The notes below the pieces were generated by a model that worked only from the letters and a program-made list of their open reading frames with translations, was not told the DNA's origin and made no database searches. From Lateolabrax maculatus (lineage: Eukaryota; Chordata; Actinopteri; Acropomatiformes; Lateolabracidae), in the NCBI GenBank assembly GCA_031216445.1, contig CM062214.1, positions 16,398,001 to 16,462,000 on the forward strand: a stretch of 64,000 nucleotides of DNA, given 5' to 3'. Shown here piece by piece: positions 1 to 13,890 of this stretch (position 1 is the stretch's first letter; the number at the start of each line of letters is the position of its first letter). The position numbers and the translations under genes were made by a program.

Positions 1-874
1 TTCACACCATATGCTTTTATACTCCAAACTCCTATTGTTAAAGACCTAAGCTCTTAAGACTTAAATTGACCTAATCTGCTTTATCACGACTGCATGAGTT
101 TTTGATTTTATTATTGAGAATGCTTTAAATGCAAGTAATCAACCCCACCACTGTCAACAGATTTTGATTCAAATGTTGCTTAACTCTGTTTGGTGCATGA
201 TGCAAATACGTGACATCAGCTTTTTCCAACTTCACCCAAGTACACCGACTTCAAACCAGTGAGAAAAGCAAGGACAAAATACAGAAATCCCTCATGTATA
301 TCAACAAAAACTGGTCGGACTTGAGCTGAAAATGTTGTGTTTATATAGGATCCCATCGCTCATAGTAAGAGACTAATTGAAAAAATAGGTTTTCAGGGCC
401 TTTAGGCTTGATGTATAAATGCCTTCTTGAATATAGTGATATGATTTAAGTTCTTAAATCCCTTTAAATGACCTAATTGACCTAATTTGACAGAAAACAT
501 TGATGTATGACAAAACTGCTGTACAGAAAAGTAAAAAATACGGACAAAAAATATTTATTTGTATTGCTTTCTGTAAAGCATGAAAGCCATAATACACATG
601 ACAGAATATGACAATCATTTAAATATTACAACCTTCATGCAGACTCAGAACAGAGATGGACACGAGCAGGCTGATGCCAAACTAATTACATGTGAAGTAC
701 CACACTGAAATCTCTGAAACCCATTATTGCTTCAGCCAGGCTTCACCATTAAAGCTACATTAATTGATTTGTGTGACCACTTGGGGAATGAAAACACAAC
801 ACTGACATCGCTTTAAAAGGTTGTTGAGGAATGTTTTAGCAAAGAGTTGCTTATTTACAGAACCAGCAAACACA

Positions 875-967
875 GAGCAACATTATCATCCATTTGGTGA
901 ATTTAAGTCTTTTTTTTTTTTTTTTTTGGCCTCCACCAACTCCAAAGAAAAATATTTGGCTCTTTAC
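875..967 (+). repeat. Interspersed repeat family A, copy 1 (fragment)
   Basis: The segment starts AGCAACATTATCATCCATTT and ends in a TATTTGGCTCTTTA-like block, interrupted by a poly-T run. The first block recurs at 3672-3693 and the second at 40022-40062, so all three are fragments of one dispersed family. It resembles a non-coding repeat common in percomorph genomes. I cannot assign a superfamily. Confidence 0.6.
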
Positions 968-1112
968 ATACAGCCGGTTAATCATCAGTTAATCAAAAGC
1001 ATTTTTGCTGAAAACAGCAAACCAGTATCAAAACAATAATCAAAACTAGGCAAAAAGGCTTCATACAGCTGAGTCTCATCATTGCTAATAAGGACCATAA
1101 TGGAAAGTGTTT

Positions 1113-1224
1113 TGGCTTTATTGTGTTTTAAACCTTTTGATGATGATTTCTGTATCTTGGGCATCTCTGGATTGAGGGGCCACTTGTATTTTAATGATCA
1201 ATAAAGAATTTCAATCAATCAATC
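1113..1224 (+). repeat. Possible 3' tail of a retroposon (SINE/LINE-like)
   Basis: A segment with an AATAAAG signal ends in a short tandem run of AATC units (about 1212-1224). Simple-repeat tails of this kind are typical of 3' ends of fish SINEs and LINEs. No reverse-transcriptase coding remains, and target-site duplications were not identified. This is a weak call. Confidence 0.22.
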
Positions 1225-3560
1225 ACATAAGAAATATTGATTTGTGCAGCGTAAAGTTTTTTTTTTAATGACTCAGCCTTCGAGCAGACGGAGGATGAAC
1301 TGGTGTAGGCCCTTTTCATTACACTGGGCTCTCCTAGCATTTGTGTGAAGAGGAGTCAGTTTAGTTTGGCTCTAAACTCAGGGTGACAGAGCTCCAGTTG
1401 GCACATTTTGAGAACAATATCTTGGTGGTAGGATGACGGCATTGTGTCTTGGTTTGAAAGGCTTTCAAAAGTATACCACTCTGTCCAGATAAAGACTTCT
1501 GCTGAGTACAGAGCTAAACCAGGGCACTGCTTCATTTTGCAGGTCACTCAAGGAAAGGGTTGGATCGACCTCATCTTTGCTTTGACCTCAAAATTGTTTT
1601 TAAGGGAAATTAAGTTCATATTATTAGACATTTTTCTTGATATTATATTTGTATCTTGGGTTTACTGATAGTATTTATATTTCTGTTCTATTTATCTTAC
1701 CATTACATTTCTGATGATTCATTCAATTCTAATTTTTAACATTTAATTTTAATTTCAAACAGCAGGTTATTCTTTGGTTATTCTGAAAGATTCCCGATCC
1801 TCTTTTTCTTTTAAGTCACATTTCTAATGACACACATTTCCTGGAGTTGGAGACACCCAGAGTGCTGCTGGGATGTTTTTTGCATAGCACGATTGTGTCA
1901 GTATCACAATGTGGTGACTCATGTTTATCATCTTCTTTCCTGTTGTGCCTCCTCCTAATATGAGGTTTGAAGAATGTGGCAGAAATTGTGTGCCTGTTTG
2001 TCAATATCTATATTAGTGTCTGTGTTTTAGGTTAAAAACATCAGACAATTCATTGTAATGAAATCTTCTACAAATACATAAACTTACAGCTACAGTGGTG
2101 TCTGCGAAAACTACACAATTTAAGAAGTCTTGCGATCTATTGACTGACTATTATATAATTTGTATCTTCTGGCAACACATTAGCTGTGTGGTGTCCTCAG
2201 ACTAAACCTGCAACGCTGCTCTCTATTCAGTGGGACGCACTGAATGCTGAATAGAGTGGGAACTTGATTTCATTAGCGCTGATCAAAGGGTTCGCCGTGC
2301 ATTTCATTGTCCATTTTGCCTTGACAAAATGGTCACAAAGCATAATCTGCAGCGGCTGTGATATCACAGCAACAAATTTGATCCACACAAGAGGACAATG
2401 AGTTGTGTCTCCTAGGAAATGATGCAGCAGTTAAGGCATTATTGAACACAGAAGACACAGAACTCAGTCATTTATTTAGACCTTATATATTCTTTGATTC
2501 CTTTTGAGCCAAACTGTCCACACAAGTGTGCACACATCAACATATGAACTTCATGAAGACCATGTCTCTGAATGGTTATGACTGATCAGAGTACAGCTCT
2601 CTATAGAACGCAGGCTTAGAAATATTCCCTCATCTGTGCTCACAACCAGCTGTGGTTGTCTTTGCACCCAAATTGGTAAGTAGATATCGGGGAGGAAGAT
2701 TTTGGGTCATCACTGTGAAATCAATTACACGCTCTGCAGTTGCACTGCGACGACACAGCTCTAAACCTGCTATTTGTCAAATGCTACTTGCTCTACATTG
2801 GTGCTGCTGCAGAACTATCTATTCGTAGCTGCTGTGATCTTGACTATTACACTTCATACATCAGAATCTTGGCAAAATTGGCAAATGTGTATCCAAATTG
2901 TGCCAGCTAAAAATCTGTTGTATCACAAGTGTTGCACCTCCACAGTCATGAGGAGATGTGGCTGTTTTTGTGTTTTACAGTGTCACTGTTGATACAGGCA
3001 CAGATGGAAGGGATGTGCCCTAAATAAATATGTAAGTAGCCATGCTGAGTTCCTGGTCCTCCTGCTGCTCCCACTGATGCTATTGATCTAATTGCTCTTT
3101 TAAAGCCCAAATGCCTCAACTGAAATGTTCCCCGTGTAATGTAGACAGCAAAACAGGCTTCAGGGTTCCTGATTGTCAGCTGCGCATTCTGTGATCATCC
3201 CATTCAGATTCCCTGTAATAGCCACTGAACATAGAAGAGCGAATAAATAACTTTTCACACCAACAGGAGTAACACCAACAAGGGTAGTGTCTTTGTGTAT
3301 TTTTAGGGATGATTTATGTGGTTCCCAATTGAGGACAGCAGGCTGTAGAGCAGAATCCACGAGGGACCGTGGATGGAACTGAATGGGGTCATCCAAAAGA
3401 GAAATAAACGAAAACAACTAGTGAATGTGCATATCTTTTGTTGTACATTTATCATTTTTGTCTCTTCATATAATAAAATGTTAGTGTTTAATTTCAAACA
3501 TCTCCAATGTCATTTTTGTATGATTAATGCTGCGTAATGTCATCCTCAATTTTTCTTAAG

Positions 3561-3770
3561 CCTGCAGTAACTGATTTTTTGGCCACTTGGAGGCAGCAGA
3601 ACCATTTTGTGAACATAACATAGACATTCTAGCAAACAGCTGCGTATTTTACACATTGAGCAGTTGCGGAGCAACATTATCATTCATTTGGAGTCGTGTT
3701 TCACCAGCTAGTTGCTAACTGTGTCTGTCTGCCATTTGGTGCAGATAGCAGATAGTGTAAAGTGGGTTTC
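3561..3770 (+). repeat. Interspersed repeat family A, copy 2
   Basis: It contains the AGCAACATTATCATTCATTT block shared with copy 1 and a CCAGCTAGTTGCTAACTG block shared, with changes, with the copy at 40021-40275. Block order agrees across the three copies. The left edge (CTGCAGTAACTG, then GGCCACTTGGAGGCAGCAGAA) looks like the start of the family. No coding capacity. Confidence 0.65.
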
Positions 3771-4080
3771 AGAGTTTTTTTTCTGTAAGTACATTGTATT
3801 ATGCCTTTTGCAGTTATTCCCAAAGTACCTTAAATACTGAGAATATATGTTGCTTTTTAGTGATGATTTTGGTTGAGTTGATGTCTTTCATTTAAGTAGT
3901 GGGTGTAGTGCATTGAATATCTTTGGGTTAGGGACTGTACCTAAGTTCTTGGGGTGGGCAGGTGGGCTGGAGGAGTCCTCCAAATTAAACGTCAAAGTAT
4001 GTCATTGTTTCATACCCGCCATAATGACACATATAAGTGGACAGGATTGCTCTTTCTAGCTATTTTCTGATCTGACAACT

Positions 4081-4270
4081 CTATGATTAAGGTTAAGTTA
4101 GATAGTAGTTAGGTTTAGGCACAAAAAATACAAAAAATACTTGGTTAAGGTTAGGAAACGATTGCAATCAAGGTTGAAAGATGCTGACAATTGGTAGGAA
4201 ACGGGGAAACAAACAAACACAAACTCCGTCACTCCATAGTAACGTCACCTGACTTCCAGCTTCACTCCCG
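4081..4270 (+). repeat. Dispersed teleost-type repeat (GGTTAGG-rich)
   Basis: It carries spaced GGTTAAG, GTTAGGTTTAGGCAC, CTTGGTTAAGGTTAGG and AAGGTTGAAAGATG blocks. I recognise this pattern from non-coding repeats scattered through fish genomes. The GGTTAGG units are irregular, so this is not a telomeric array. Edges are approximate and the family is unassigned. Confidence 0.5.
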
Positions 4271-5926
4271 CTAGACAAGAGTCATGATAAGTACGGCTGT
4301 GAAAGGGCTGTGTCACTTGAACCTAAACGTAACCTATGTCATTTTTTGCCACTTGCTGAAAAGACTGATGCTGTCACTTTTATTGAGGACAGCCCCAAAA
4401 AAGCAAGACCCTCAATATTTTCTTTGGATCCTTCCCTTGACCCTATGGTAAACATAAGAATCAATAAGAACCATAAAGATTCCCAAACTGTATATTGGTC
4501 CCACAAACTACTGGTTGAGTCTGATGAGAAAAAAAAAAAACCCTACAGAGACAGAATTGTTGTCCTATGCACATGACTAAATGCAAACCCCTTTAAGACC
4601 TGTGGTTTACACCAAAGCCATCTGTTTGATGTAACTATTTGAATTATTATACCTAAAATTACTTTTTTACACTAAATCTCACACGGTAAAAATCAAATCC
4701 AATGTAAATCTGGAAAGCGAAAAAGTTAAATGGCCCTTACTGATCTTCCAAATAATTTAGACTTTCAGTTTTTCAAAAAGAAAAAATACATACTGTAAAT
4801 TTGTATACAGTCCTTTAAACAAATGAATACCTGACCTTGTGTTAATAATGTATTATGCAGTGCCCTTCTATGTTACCTGTCAGGTTTTTACTGAGTAATC
4901 GAGATTTTTGTTTTGATAATGTCGCTTGCACTATAAAGGAATTCATAACTGTCTAAAGGTGTCCTACTATACCTTTATCTCAACATCAGCGCATTGTGCC
5001 ACTGACATTTGACAACAGAGATATGATTTGGTGTGAGGACAGGAAAAATAAAGATAAGACATTGGATTTGAGGTGTTCAAGGCACGCTGCTGTTGTTGTT
5101 GAACACACATTGTTAGTAGAGGTTTAGCTCGATCAATGTGATCAACCATGCACAGCCAGGTGTGTGAAGAAGCTCAGCGAGGCACAGGGACAGGGTTTAT
5201 AAATAAACCAAATAAAGGACGGTGCCATCAGTGACCCTTGAGATGTGGCTTTGGAAGGGGTGGAAAGGCAGACGTTTATCCTGAAGAAACTAATAAAGCA
5301 CTGTCTGTCAGCTGGGAGGTGAGTCAGCCCAGAATAGCATCATTAGAGAGAAGCAGCGCTCTGATCATGTCTCTGAGGAGAGATGACCACCACGCTGCGC
5401 CACACATCCAGCCGAGACCACCAAGCAGGCTCACAATACAATCTGTTTCTGCAAACAGCAGTTCTGCAGCACATGTAGGCTCTAAAGTGGAAAAAACACT
5501 TACAGCGATACAGTCAATTGTCATGGTGATAATCTCCAAAGAAAAAAAAAATCATTCATCTTATCAAGCATCTTTTGTTAGATAATGATGTGTTAGCTTG
5601 ACAAAGCTGTCATTACACCTCTCTCACACAAATAGTCATCTAAAGACATTTTACACGAGGATATTCTTTAACTTTTCAAATGTGACAGTTGGCAAATAAC
5701 CAGAAGATTGCTGCACTTCAAAAGTCCAACATTATTGTTTCCTAGAATAGAAAATACAACATATCATTAACCATCATTGATCTCGTCCATACCCGCTTCC
5801 ATGAATTCCAGGTTCCCTGTTTTTGTTGGTTATGATGTTGGATTAAATTAGAAGAAAATAGTGTTCGGGAGGTTTATTTTTACAATCATTATACATGTAG
5901 CAATATTTGCCCATGGCAGTGTTTTT

Positions 5927-6156
5927 CTTAAAGGAATACTTTGATGTTTTGGGTGAAAAGACTGATACCACTTTTACGTCTGTACAGTAAAATTGAAGCA
6001 AGAGCCAGCAGCCGGTTTGTTTAATTAAGCATAAAGACTACAAGCAGGGGAAAAGGCCTGGCTCTCTTCAAGAATAACAAAAAAATCCAACCATCAGCAC
6101 CTGTAAAGCTTACTGGTTAACATGTTATGTCTTGTTTGCAATCCATACAAAAAATG
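5927..6156 (+). repeat. Percomorph-type non-autonomous repeat (starts TTAAAGGAATACTTTG)
   Basis: The block order is TTAAAGGAATACTTTGATGT, then GACTGATACCACTTTTACGT, then GAGCCAGCAGCCGGTT, then CATAAAGACTACAAGCAGGGG, then GCCTGGCTCTCTTC, then CAGCACCTGTAAAGCT. I recognise this as a very common interspersed repeat of percomorph fish, often found in introns and UTRs. It has no open frame of its own. The right end is truncated or diverged. Confidence 0.65.
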
Positions 6157-7090
6157 ATTTTATTTTCTCTTTGGAGAGTGTCAGACTGGCTGTGTCCACT
6201 TGCTCAGATAATCTCCTTCTAGCTCTTCCTTCGTATTTAGCGTATAGATATGAGAGAACTACGTGCTCATTTAACTCTTGACAAGAAAATGATCCAAAAC
6301 TATTTCTTTCACATTTCTTAACAAATATTGCATATTTAATGATGGTGAATTTTTTTCAGATATAGACTATGAACCCGACTTTATTCACACTAGCAAGTCT
6401 GCGTATGCTTTCTGGTTTGATGTGCAAGGCTGCAGTTTTTTCCAAATACCAGGCATTTTTCCAGCAATCTTCAAGTGCTGATACATTTTTCAGAGCTGAT
6501 GATAGTCAGAAAAACTGCATGCTACTGCAGATATTAGGTACAAAGAAGAAACAGGAGTACTGAGGGCGTGAGGATCTACTTTAGGCTCTTCCACATTGCT
6601 GAGCTGTCCTTGAATGTGACAATGAGTTTACAGTGCAGATGTGGAGGGATGTGGTGGTAAAAGTAATACATTAGAAGTAACACTGAACATGTCACTTTCT
6701 TAATGAGCTGCATCAGCCTTAATTGATTTAAGGAGATGTAACATGTCTTTTAGAAATGATGGAGGATGCTGGGATTTGCACTGTTTTCATGGGCTGGATA
6801 ACGTTTAGAAGGGTGGGGGGAGCTGATCCAGCCTTGTGCTGATACTCTTCCCACAGAGCTACTTCACACATATGACATCAAATGATGAGACTCTTGATGC
6901 TGGAGGTACAGCTGGCATCAGCCAGATTGTTTCTGATTAAATAGATCACCCTCCACATGGAAAAAGGTTTCAGTGATTATGTTATAAAATTTTCAGGTAA
7001 AATCAGTATAATAAAGTATACAAGTGGACTGAACTGACAACAACTTTGGGTATTTCTGCTATATTTGAGATATTTTTGATGTTCTATTGT

Positions 7091-7114
7091 TATATATATA
7101 TATATATATATATA
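7091..7114. repeat. (TA)n microsatellite
   Basis: An uninterrupted run of about 12 TA units. No associated gene. Confidence 0.95.
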
Positions 7115-10100
7115 AAGATGTTGAGTATGTATAGAGTTGAATGGTTGACCACACCAGACATTATAGAGCCTATATACACTCGTGGTAGTTTATTACGCCC
7201 ACCTAATCTAAAACTAATGCAGTCTAATACAACAGTCCTGCACTAAATCCTACCTTCACGAAGGTTACAATATTCTCTTTATGTTGAAAATGTTTAATAT
7301 GGGTGTTGATTCAACTGTATGGTAATTTTGATGTACATTTTCATTGATATCCCTGAGATTGTATTGTTCCAGTTAACAAATTTTAACAAAAGGTGGGTAG
7401 CTTAAGGTGGCTAATGCAAGCTAATGTGCGCAAACTTGCTTGACATTACTGGGCCTGTTCACTGACTTTAACTCTCTTCTTTCTTTTTGCTATTGTCACA
7501 TTATGTTCTAGCATTTCACATCATCCCTCAATTGTCACCTGTTGCCATAAAGGCAGCTGTTCAGCTAGAGTTACATAGTCTCTCTTAAATTGTATGATTT
7601 GCAATTTTCTTATTATTACTGACACACACCTTTGTAACACTCCCAAAATAAGTGACATGATACTCTCCCCACATGATTCTGGGTTAATAGTCTGGGAGTC
7701 TGCGTTACATCTTGAAAAGGCGTTTAAGCAAATTGCGTCTCTTTTTTTCCCTATTTCTCTATGTTTTGACGGGCTTACACAATTTGTTCACATGTCCTGT
7801 GTACACCATGCAGATGAAAAGGTCAGTTGATTCATGCTTTCGGTTTTTGAAAGGTCAATAAGGTGAATGGCAAAGGCCATGTGTCCTGGCTCTTTGGTCC
7901 CTTACCCTTACTTAGACTATCCAACAAAACACAATTCAATGAAAGATATCCAATGGAGAGAGAGAAGCTAAAATAACTGTTATATTCATTCCTCTGCTTG
8001 TGTGGTGGCTCATCTTTGGGTGTAAATTTGCCTTCCTTGCCTTGTTATAGTTAACTGGTTCGTGATAAACAGGCGTATGAAATAAGCCAAAATATGCTTG
8101 TGTATGGCAGCACATCTCTTATTAGCACTTTGGCAGACTTCCTGTCAAAGCTGACGTGTAGAAGCATGAAGATGTCACTGGAAGACTGCTCACGAGCCAC
8201 CTTCCCAGGTCTTGTCAGCATCCTTTGGCATATGAAGGAGGAAAAAATGCAAACCCAGTGTCACAGAGCAGATGGGGAACTCCAAAACTCAATTTGTTAG
8301 AGGGAAATAACTTTAGGGGGTATAAAATTCAATATGGAGTTGCGTTGCTTTCCAATGATGATTCAGCTAAATGAATGAATACGTTCATTCCTGGTCTCGT
8401 GAGCATTCCTTGTGCGTTATTTGCATGTGATGAACACAAACGAAAGGCATTCTGGATTTACCCTGGTTTTTTTTAATTATTGTCGTAGAGTCCCAGCCCT
8501 GCAGCCTTATCTTCGGTGTCATAGATTCCTCCTGTGAGTAAGACTCTGACGTAAGAGCTCACAGCAATTAGTGGCAGCGGTTGCTTTGCTACGTGTCAAG
8601 CCATAGTAACGGCTGTGCTCCATACCAAGCAGATGGATACAAACCAGTCCCAACAGGCCCAGTGCTGCTCTCCAAAAATTAATTGCTGGGCTCCTTCTCC
8701 GGGTGTCCTGAACCCACCCCGGGATTGTTTCAATGGGATCTGTCATTCAGCCTGTCCCCTGTGGTTGGCGGGTGTTCGGATGATGCAGGTCTGAAAAGGC
8801 TGGTTTTGTGGCACGCCGTCTGAGGCAGTGGATGCCTGGGTAAACACTTAGCACATGGCAACAGATGGTGGTGGGGAGCTCCAAGCATCAGTGGGTGGTC
8901 TGCTGTTAGCTCGAGATGATGGGGATGTGTTACCCACTCCATTTAAGGTGGGCTTCATCTCTCCCCTCTTTTCCTCCTTAAAAAATTATGAACAGGCCAT
9001 TATTCATCTCTTCAATATCCTGGACATAATCATATCTCATTAACTGTTCTATATTTTGACCAGTGCTGGAGCTGCCATCCATTCAAAAGGACATCATGTG
9101 TCACAATCTGGTCGTGGCTGATTGGAAGACCGTGTCAAAATAAATTAGCAGCAGATATTAATAGGACACAGAGATCATATCACAAAATTATAGCCAAATG
9201 TATGGTGATATGCAGTGCCCTTTCTGCTTCCAGAGATGCTCACCAACCCGTCTTCCTTCGCCACGGTCTTTTTATTGTGTCGTCATGGTGATGGTTTTTT
9301 TTTTTTTTTTTGTCTTTGTGTCTAATTAAAGAGAGAGCTTTAGATGTATTGACTATCTCAGATTACGGAATACCTTGCCTCCAATACCTTTCCTCATGCC
9401 ATCATCAAACGGTCAGTCTTTAATTAGAAACATGCATCCATAAACAACACGGAGACTGCATGTGGATATAAACAAATAGTATCAGAAACAGAGATGTCTG
9501 TTGCACGTTATCGTTGATTTATTCACACTTTGAGAGAAGATCCTTCCTTCTGTGATGAACACTTTCACAAATAAACTCTGTGTGACCTTTGCTGACAGTC
9601 ACTGGTGTCAGTAAACAAGTTTGTTTTTAGCAATATACGTCTTTGGAAGTGCGAAGATCACAAATTCTTCCCGGAGCGTGTCAGCAATCAAAAATCAAGT
9701 TCTTAATTAAAACACATAGTTTCCATAGTTACCAGGAGAATAAGAAAGGATGAGCCAAAGCTTTCAGCATGGCTTTTCACGTCATGTTTTCTATGGGTCG
9801 TATTAGAAGGAACATTATGTAGCACGAGACTGTGACGGTGATGTTTAAGGACATCACCTTTTTAAAGTTGAGCTCATTCCTTAATTGGTTTTTAACACCT
9901 CAGACTCAGATCTATTTACTGAGACATTTGGTAACAATTTGGGGTAACTGAACAGTCCAAGGTGCAATAAGAGAGGAAGGCTCTTGGTCAAAGATGACAA
10001 ATGCACCAGTTAATGTTATGCAAATATAAACATAATTGACATAAAAGTAAAAGTCATAATTGCCTCTAATCTACAATAAATAATGGCTGCATGGTGGCAG

Positions 10101-12083
10101 CGGAGCCAAAAGAAAATCTTTGAAGCAGCATCATTGTTTTGTGTCACTGCATTATCTTTTAATAAAGTTAGGCGTCTTTGTTTGTCCTATTAGAAGAGGT
10201 ATCACACTTTAATCTTTTACTCTACTGGAGTTAATCTTTGCACAACACTTACTCACAAACAGTACTGCACTTAATCTTTTGAAAAATAAATCCCCAGAAG
10301 GTCCCCCCCCCCCCAAACTGCACATGATATCCCACTGGCCTTCATATAATTATAATTAAAGGAGCTATTCTTAGAAAATACAACAGCTATGTCTTGCCCA
10401 TCAAGGCGTAACAGAGTGTTCCTTCAAAGATTTGGCAAACAAATCAGGCAGAGCAAAGCTGGAGGGTCCTTTACATGACAGGTGAGGATGCTTAAAACAC
10501 AAGTTAATAATCCCTGAGCCTAAAGTCTGCCCTGTTCCACGGATCAGCTTCAGGTGACATTGGCTGACCTTGCATATTTGATATGATGGATGGTCATCTT
10601 ATTAAATCTGGCTAATCTAAATTGATTGCATTTGCTCTTCTTAGGGATGTCATTATAGGAGCTTTGGGTGTATCATTGGTGTGTCCTGGCTGTACAACAT
10701 CCACTCTACCTGCATCTGACAGCCAGGGAGCTGCTCTGCAAAAGTAGCGGAACAATACCCTCTTGTGTCGCTTGATGCAGCTGCAGTCTCCTTAATCCAT
10801 ATCTCAGCACAGGAGTGTTACATTTCAGATTTACAAATATATTCCACGAAAGCACAAAAGAATGAAAGAAATAGTTTATTTTATGAAAATGTAAAGGAAA
10901 GACTGCAATCATGACGCTGAGCCTGATTGTTCAGGTTCAAAATCAAGTAGGCATATATTTATGCAAATTAAATACAGATACAATAGAATATAATATAATA
11001 TGGTGGTATAAAATACATATACTCTTGTGGTGGATTATCCAGCTTGTGAACAGTAGTAGTTAGAGAAACTGGGGGTTAAAGTACTGTATTTGTGTTTTTT
11101 ACAGGTAGAGCATATTAGCAAACATCATGAAACTGAGTCATTCTTTAAGTTTAGTTGGTTGAAATGTACTGTTTATCATTAAAGTATGCATCAGGATGCC
11201 ATAAAGACTGAAAGATTTCTTCACACACATATAATGAGACACGTGATGCACAAATATGTTGGACATGTGGTTAGATTTGTGATATATTTATATTTTATTG
11301 CCACAGCGTATTGAATCACATTAATCAAGTTAAGAAAAAGAGTTAGGGTGGTTAAAATCTTGTCCCACCTCGAATTTATTGAGAAAGTATAAAAAATTAC
11401 ACAGAATTCTGCTTCATGAAGTCTGAAAAAAAGTTGGTGAAAACTTTCTTTTTTTTATATGAGCTGTGTAAACTGGTGAAAACAGGTTTAAATACGATAG
11501 TTCATTGATTGGATTTCTTTATTTGAGTATGCATATTGGCAAATTTTCTCTTGATGAAAAATGTAACAATTAAAAGTTTAAGAATGATGAAAACCTCCAG
11601 CTGATCAAAAATAACATACTATTAAAACATAGTAAAGGTCTGCTACATATATACCAGTGCTCTATGTAGAATTTAAGAATCAAATAGCTTCTGTTAGATG
11701 AAACCTTGTTTCTCAAAAATGCCAAATTCAATAGACGTCTAAGCAACTGGACTCCGATTTTTTTTTATCTATAAACATGGTAGAACTTTTCCTAAAACAT
11801 TGGGAATTATAAAATATCATTCACTCAACCGATATAATATATTAAATTTATGAGGATTGTGTTTCACAGTAATGATATGGTACAATGATATGACAGATAA
11901 GGTGTAAAAGAGAGCCAGACAAAGTTGGCCAAATTAAGTCAATCATTGATGCAATATTTAAGATTAAAAGTGTAACTGAGAAGGTTAAGACCTGGTTGTC
12001 CTAATGACCCAGTCACTGGTTCATATAATTAACTTTTCTTTCAAAGCGGCAGCATATTGTGTCCAGTTATCAGTGATGGAAAG

Positions 12084-12172
12084 TGTCAGACACATACCCT
12101 TATCAGTTCTCCGTCCAACAGACATTTGATAGATAGCTGGGCTGGAAAAGTGATAAGGAGATGTGCTTGACA
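12084..12172 (-). ncRNA. mir184: microRNA precursor mir-184
   Basis: On the minus strand the 22-nt complement of 12096-12117 equals the conserved mature miR-184-3p (begins TGGACGGAGAACTG, ends AAGGGT). The complement of 12136-12158 equals the 5p arm (begins CCTTATCACTTTTCCAG). The arms flank an 18-nt loop, and the stem extends outward: TGTCA at 12084-12088 faces TGACA at 12168-12172. miR-184 is among the most conserved animal microRNAs. In vertebrates it is abundant in lens and cornea, and a seed mutation in human MIR184 causes familial keratoconus with cataract. In human it lies upstream of RASGRF1 and is transcribed away from it; the same divergent arrangement is seen here, 17.3 kb from the rasgrf1 start codon. 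Promoter and host transcript are not visible to me. Confidence 0.96.
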
Positions 12173-13760
12173 ACATTATAACTTGAACAGCATTTTCTAA
12201 TAAAGCAATAGTAAAAAACATAAACTGACCTTAGCAAAGGTCACAGAGAAATAAAAAACATAGTTTAAACAGTCTCACTTAGTCTTCATATTATCGCAAT
12301 AAAGTGGCCGTCCAAAACGTTTATAAAAAGTTTTCTCGTCCACAATTTAACGCTGACAAACACAAATGTCCTCAGAGGAAGCTCGTCGCTGCATCACTTC
12401 GTCACTGGACCCAAAATGCCGTCCAGTTGTAGTCTGAGTCCACTCATGTTAGCAAGGCTCAGTGTCCATTTAGCATTCATCTGCATCCAACAGGCTAAGT
12501 AACTTTGAGGACACGTCCCATGAGCAGTTTTATGTCACTCTAGCCCCACCTCATCCCTGGTGCTGTCCTGTCTCTTACTGGTTGAAAATGAGTACTGAGA
12601 TTATCTTTTCACTCCGTCATTGTTGTACAAGGGGGACCGGGTTTGTCCCAGGAAAGGGATGATAACAGTAATAACTTCATTACACTTGAAAAACAGTGTC
12701 ACAAAGGACATTGCAGATAAAGTAGTAAAAAGGACAAAGCAGTGATAGAAATAACGTAACTTTTGTAATTATTAAAGAATAATTTTTAAAAACAAAATAA
12801 AATCATAAAAACTAAAATTAGATAGTTGCAAAATTGACAACAAATTACAACCTGTTAAGAAAAAGCCATAAAAAGATATTAAAACTTGCCATGTTCAGCC
12901 CATGAACATGTAAGCTTTTCTTTCTTCCTAAAAAGCATTTCAACTAGATTACAACATTTTTATTGTAGTGGTAGGCACATTATAATCTGAAATGCTAGAT
13001 GCAGTATAGACAAAATCCTAACATGTCAGCGTCCTGATATAAAATTTCACACATTCTTAATAATAATTCTATCATATAGGTGGAAATATTAGTAGAAACT
13101 ACACAGGAAATGCAAAAGATTCTTATCTGATAAGTTACCGTACATCCTAATTAAAGATTAAATAATTAACTGAGGTTTATCATTCAATATCTGAAAAGTG
13201 GTATTGCTTCAGTTTCTGTGAAACTGGAAATTTGGACATCAGAACATAACAGTTATCTCCTTTCTTTAAAAGGAGTAAAATGTTTATTTTTGTGTGACAA
13301 TGTACCAAAGGTAACTATCCCTTTTTTAGGAATAGACTTTTTAAAGTTTGGTGGTCACCTTTCTTTGCAACACAGTAAATGAGAATCAAACAGGATACAC
13401 TAACACAACTGACAATGGATGGCTTCACATCTAGTGCATTGACATGCTCTGACCCTTCTGCCCGTTATCTATAGTCACCCCTGGGCATGCAGTTGGCAGA
13501 GGAAGGACAGCAGACGTCTCTGTATGCTTTGGTGTTGGTTATGTCTGCCTAGTTCCTCCCCTCAGTGTGAAAAGTCCCGTGCAAATTAAACACGGCTGGC
13601 TCGCTTTCTGATCCAGTTCCGGATTTCTTCTCCACACCAGCCGCCAACAGCAGTCACACGGATGAGGGGAGATCTGCCAAGCATCTCCTCTGCAGTGCTC
13701 TGCTCTCCTCTGGGATTAGCTGCACTGCATTCCCACCATCAGCAGCACCGGGGCCATCAT

Positions 13761-13803
13761 ACACGCACACACACACACAAACACACACACACACACCCAC
13801 ACA

Positions 13804-13850
<47 letters not shown>

Positions 13851-13890
13851 ACACACACCCACACACACACACACAGACAGACAAACACAC
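13761..13890. repeat. Compound (CA)n microsatellite
   Basis: About 130 bp of CA repeat with regular CCCACACA interruptions, ending in a CAGACAGACAAAC transition. It produces spurious long open frames on both strands, read as Thr-His on one and Cys-Val on the other, which should not be annotated as genes. Confidence 0.97.

Larger units (their letters stand above)
1..12083. other. Intergenic region upstream of mir-184, no protein gene seen
   Basis: I see no convincing coding exon on either strand. Open frames are short (the longest is 115 codons at 5238-5585), lack recognisable family motifs and are not joined by phase-compatible splice sites. The stretch holds the interspersed-repeat fragments listed separately (875-967, 3561-3770, 4081-4270, 5927-6156), a TA microsatellite at 7091-7114, poly-T runs near 908 and 9297 and a poly-C run near 10304. 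The primary transcript of mir-184, if it runs leftwards, would lie in its right-hand part. Unrecognised conserved non-coding elements could be present. Confidence 0.6.

Noticed and set aside
5238..5585. 115-codon plus-strand frame and opposing minus-strand frame
   Set aside because: No known domain, ends in low-complexity sequence, and no neighbouring exon in phase.
12021..12221. 66-codon minus-strand frame across the mir-184 hairpin
   Set aside because: Conservation here is explained by the microRNA; the frame has no domain or splice context.
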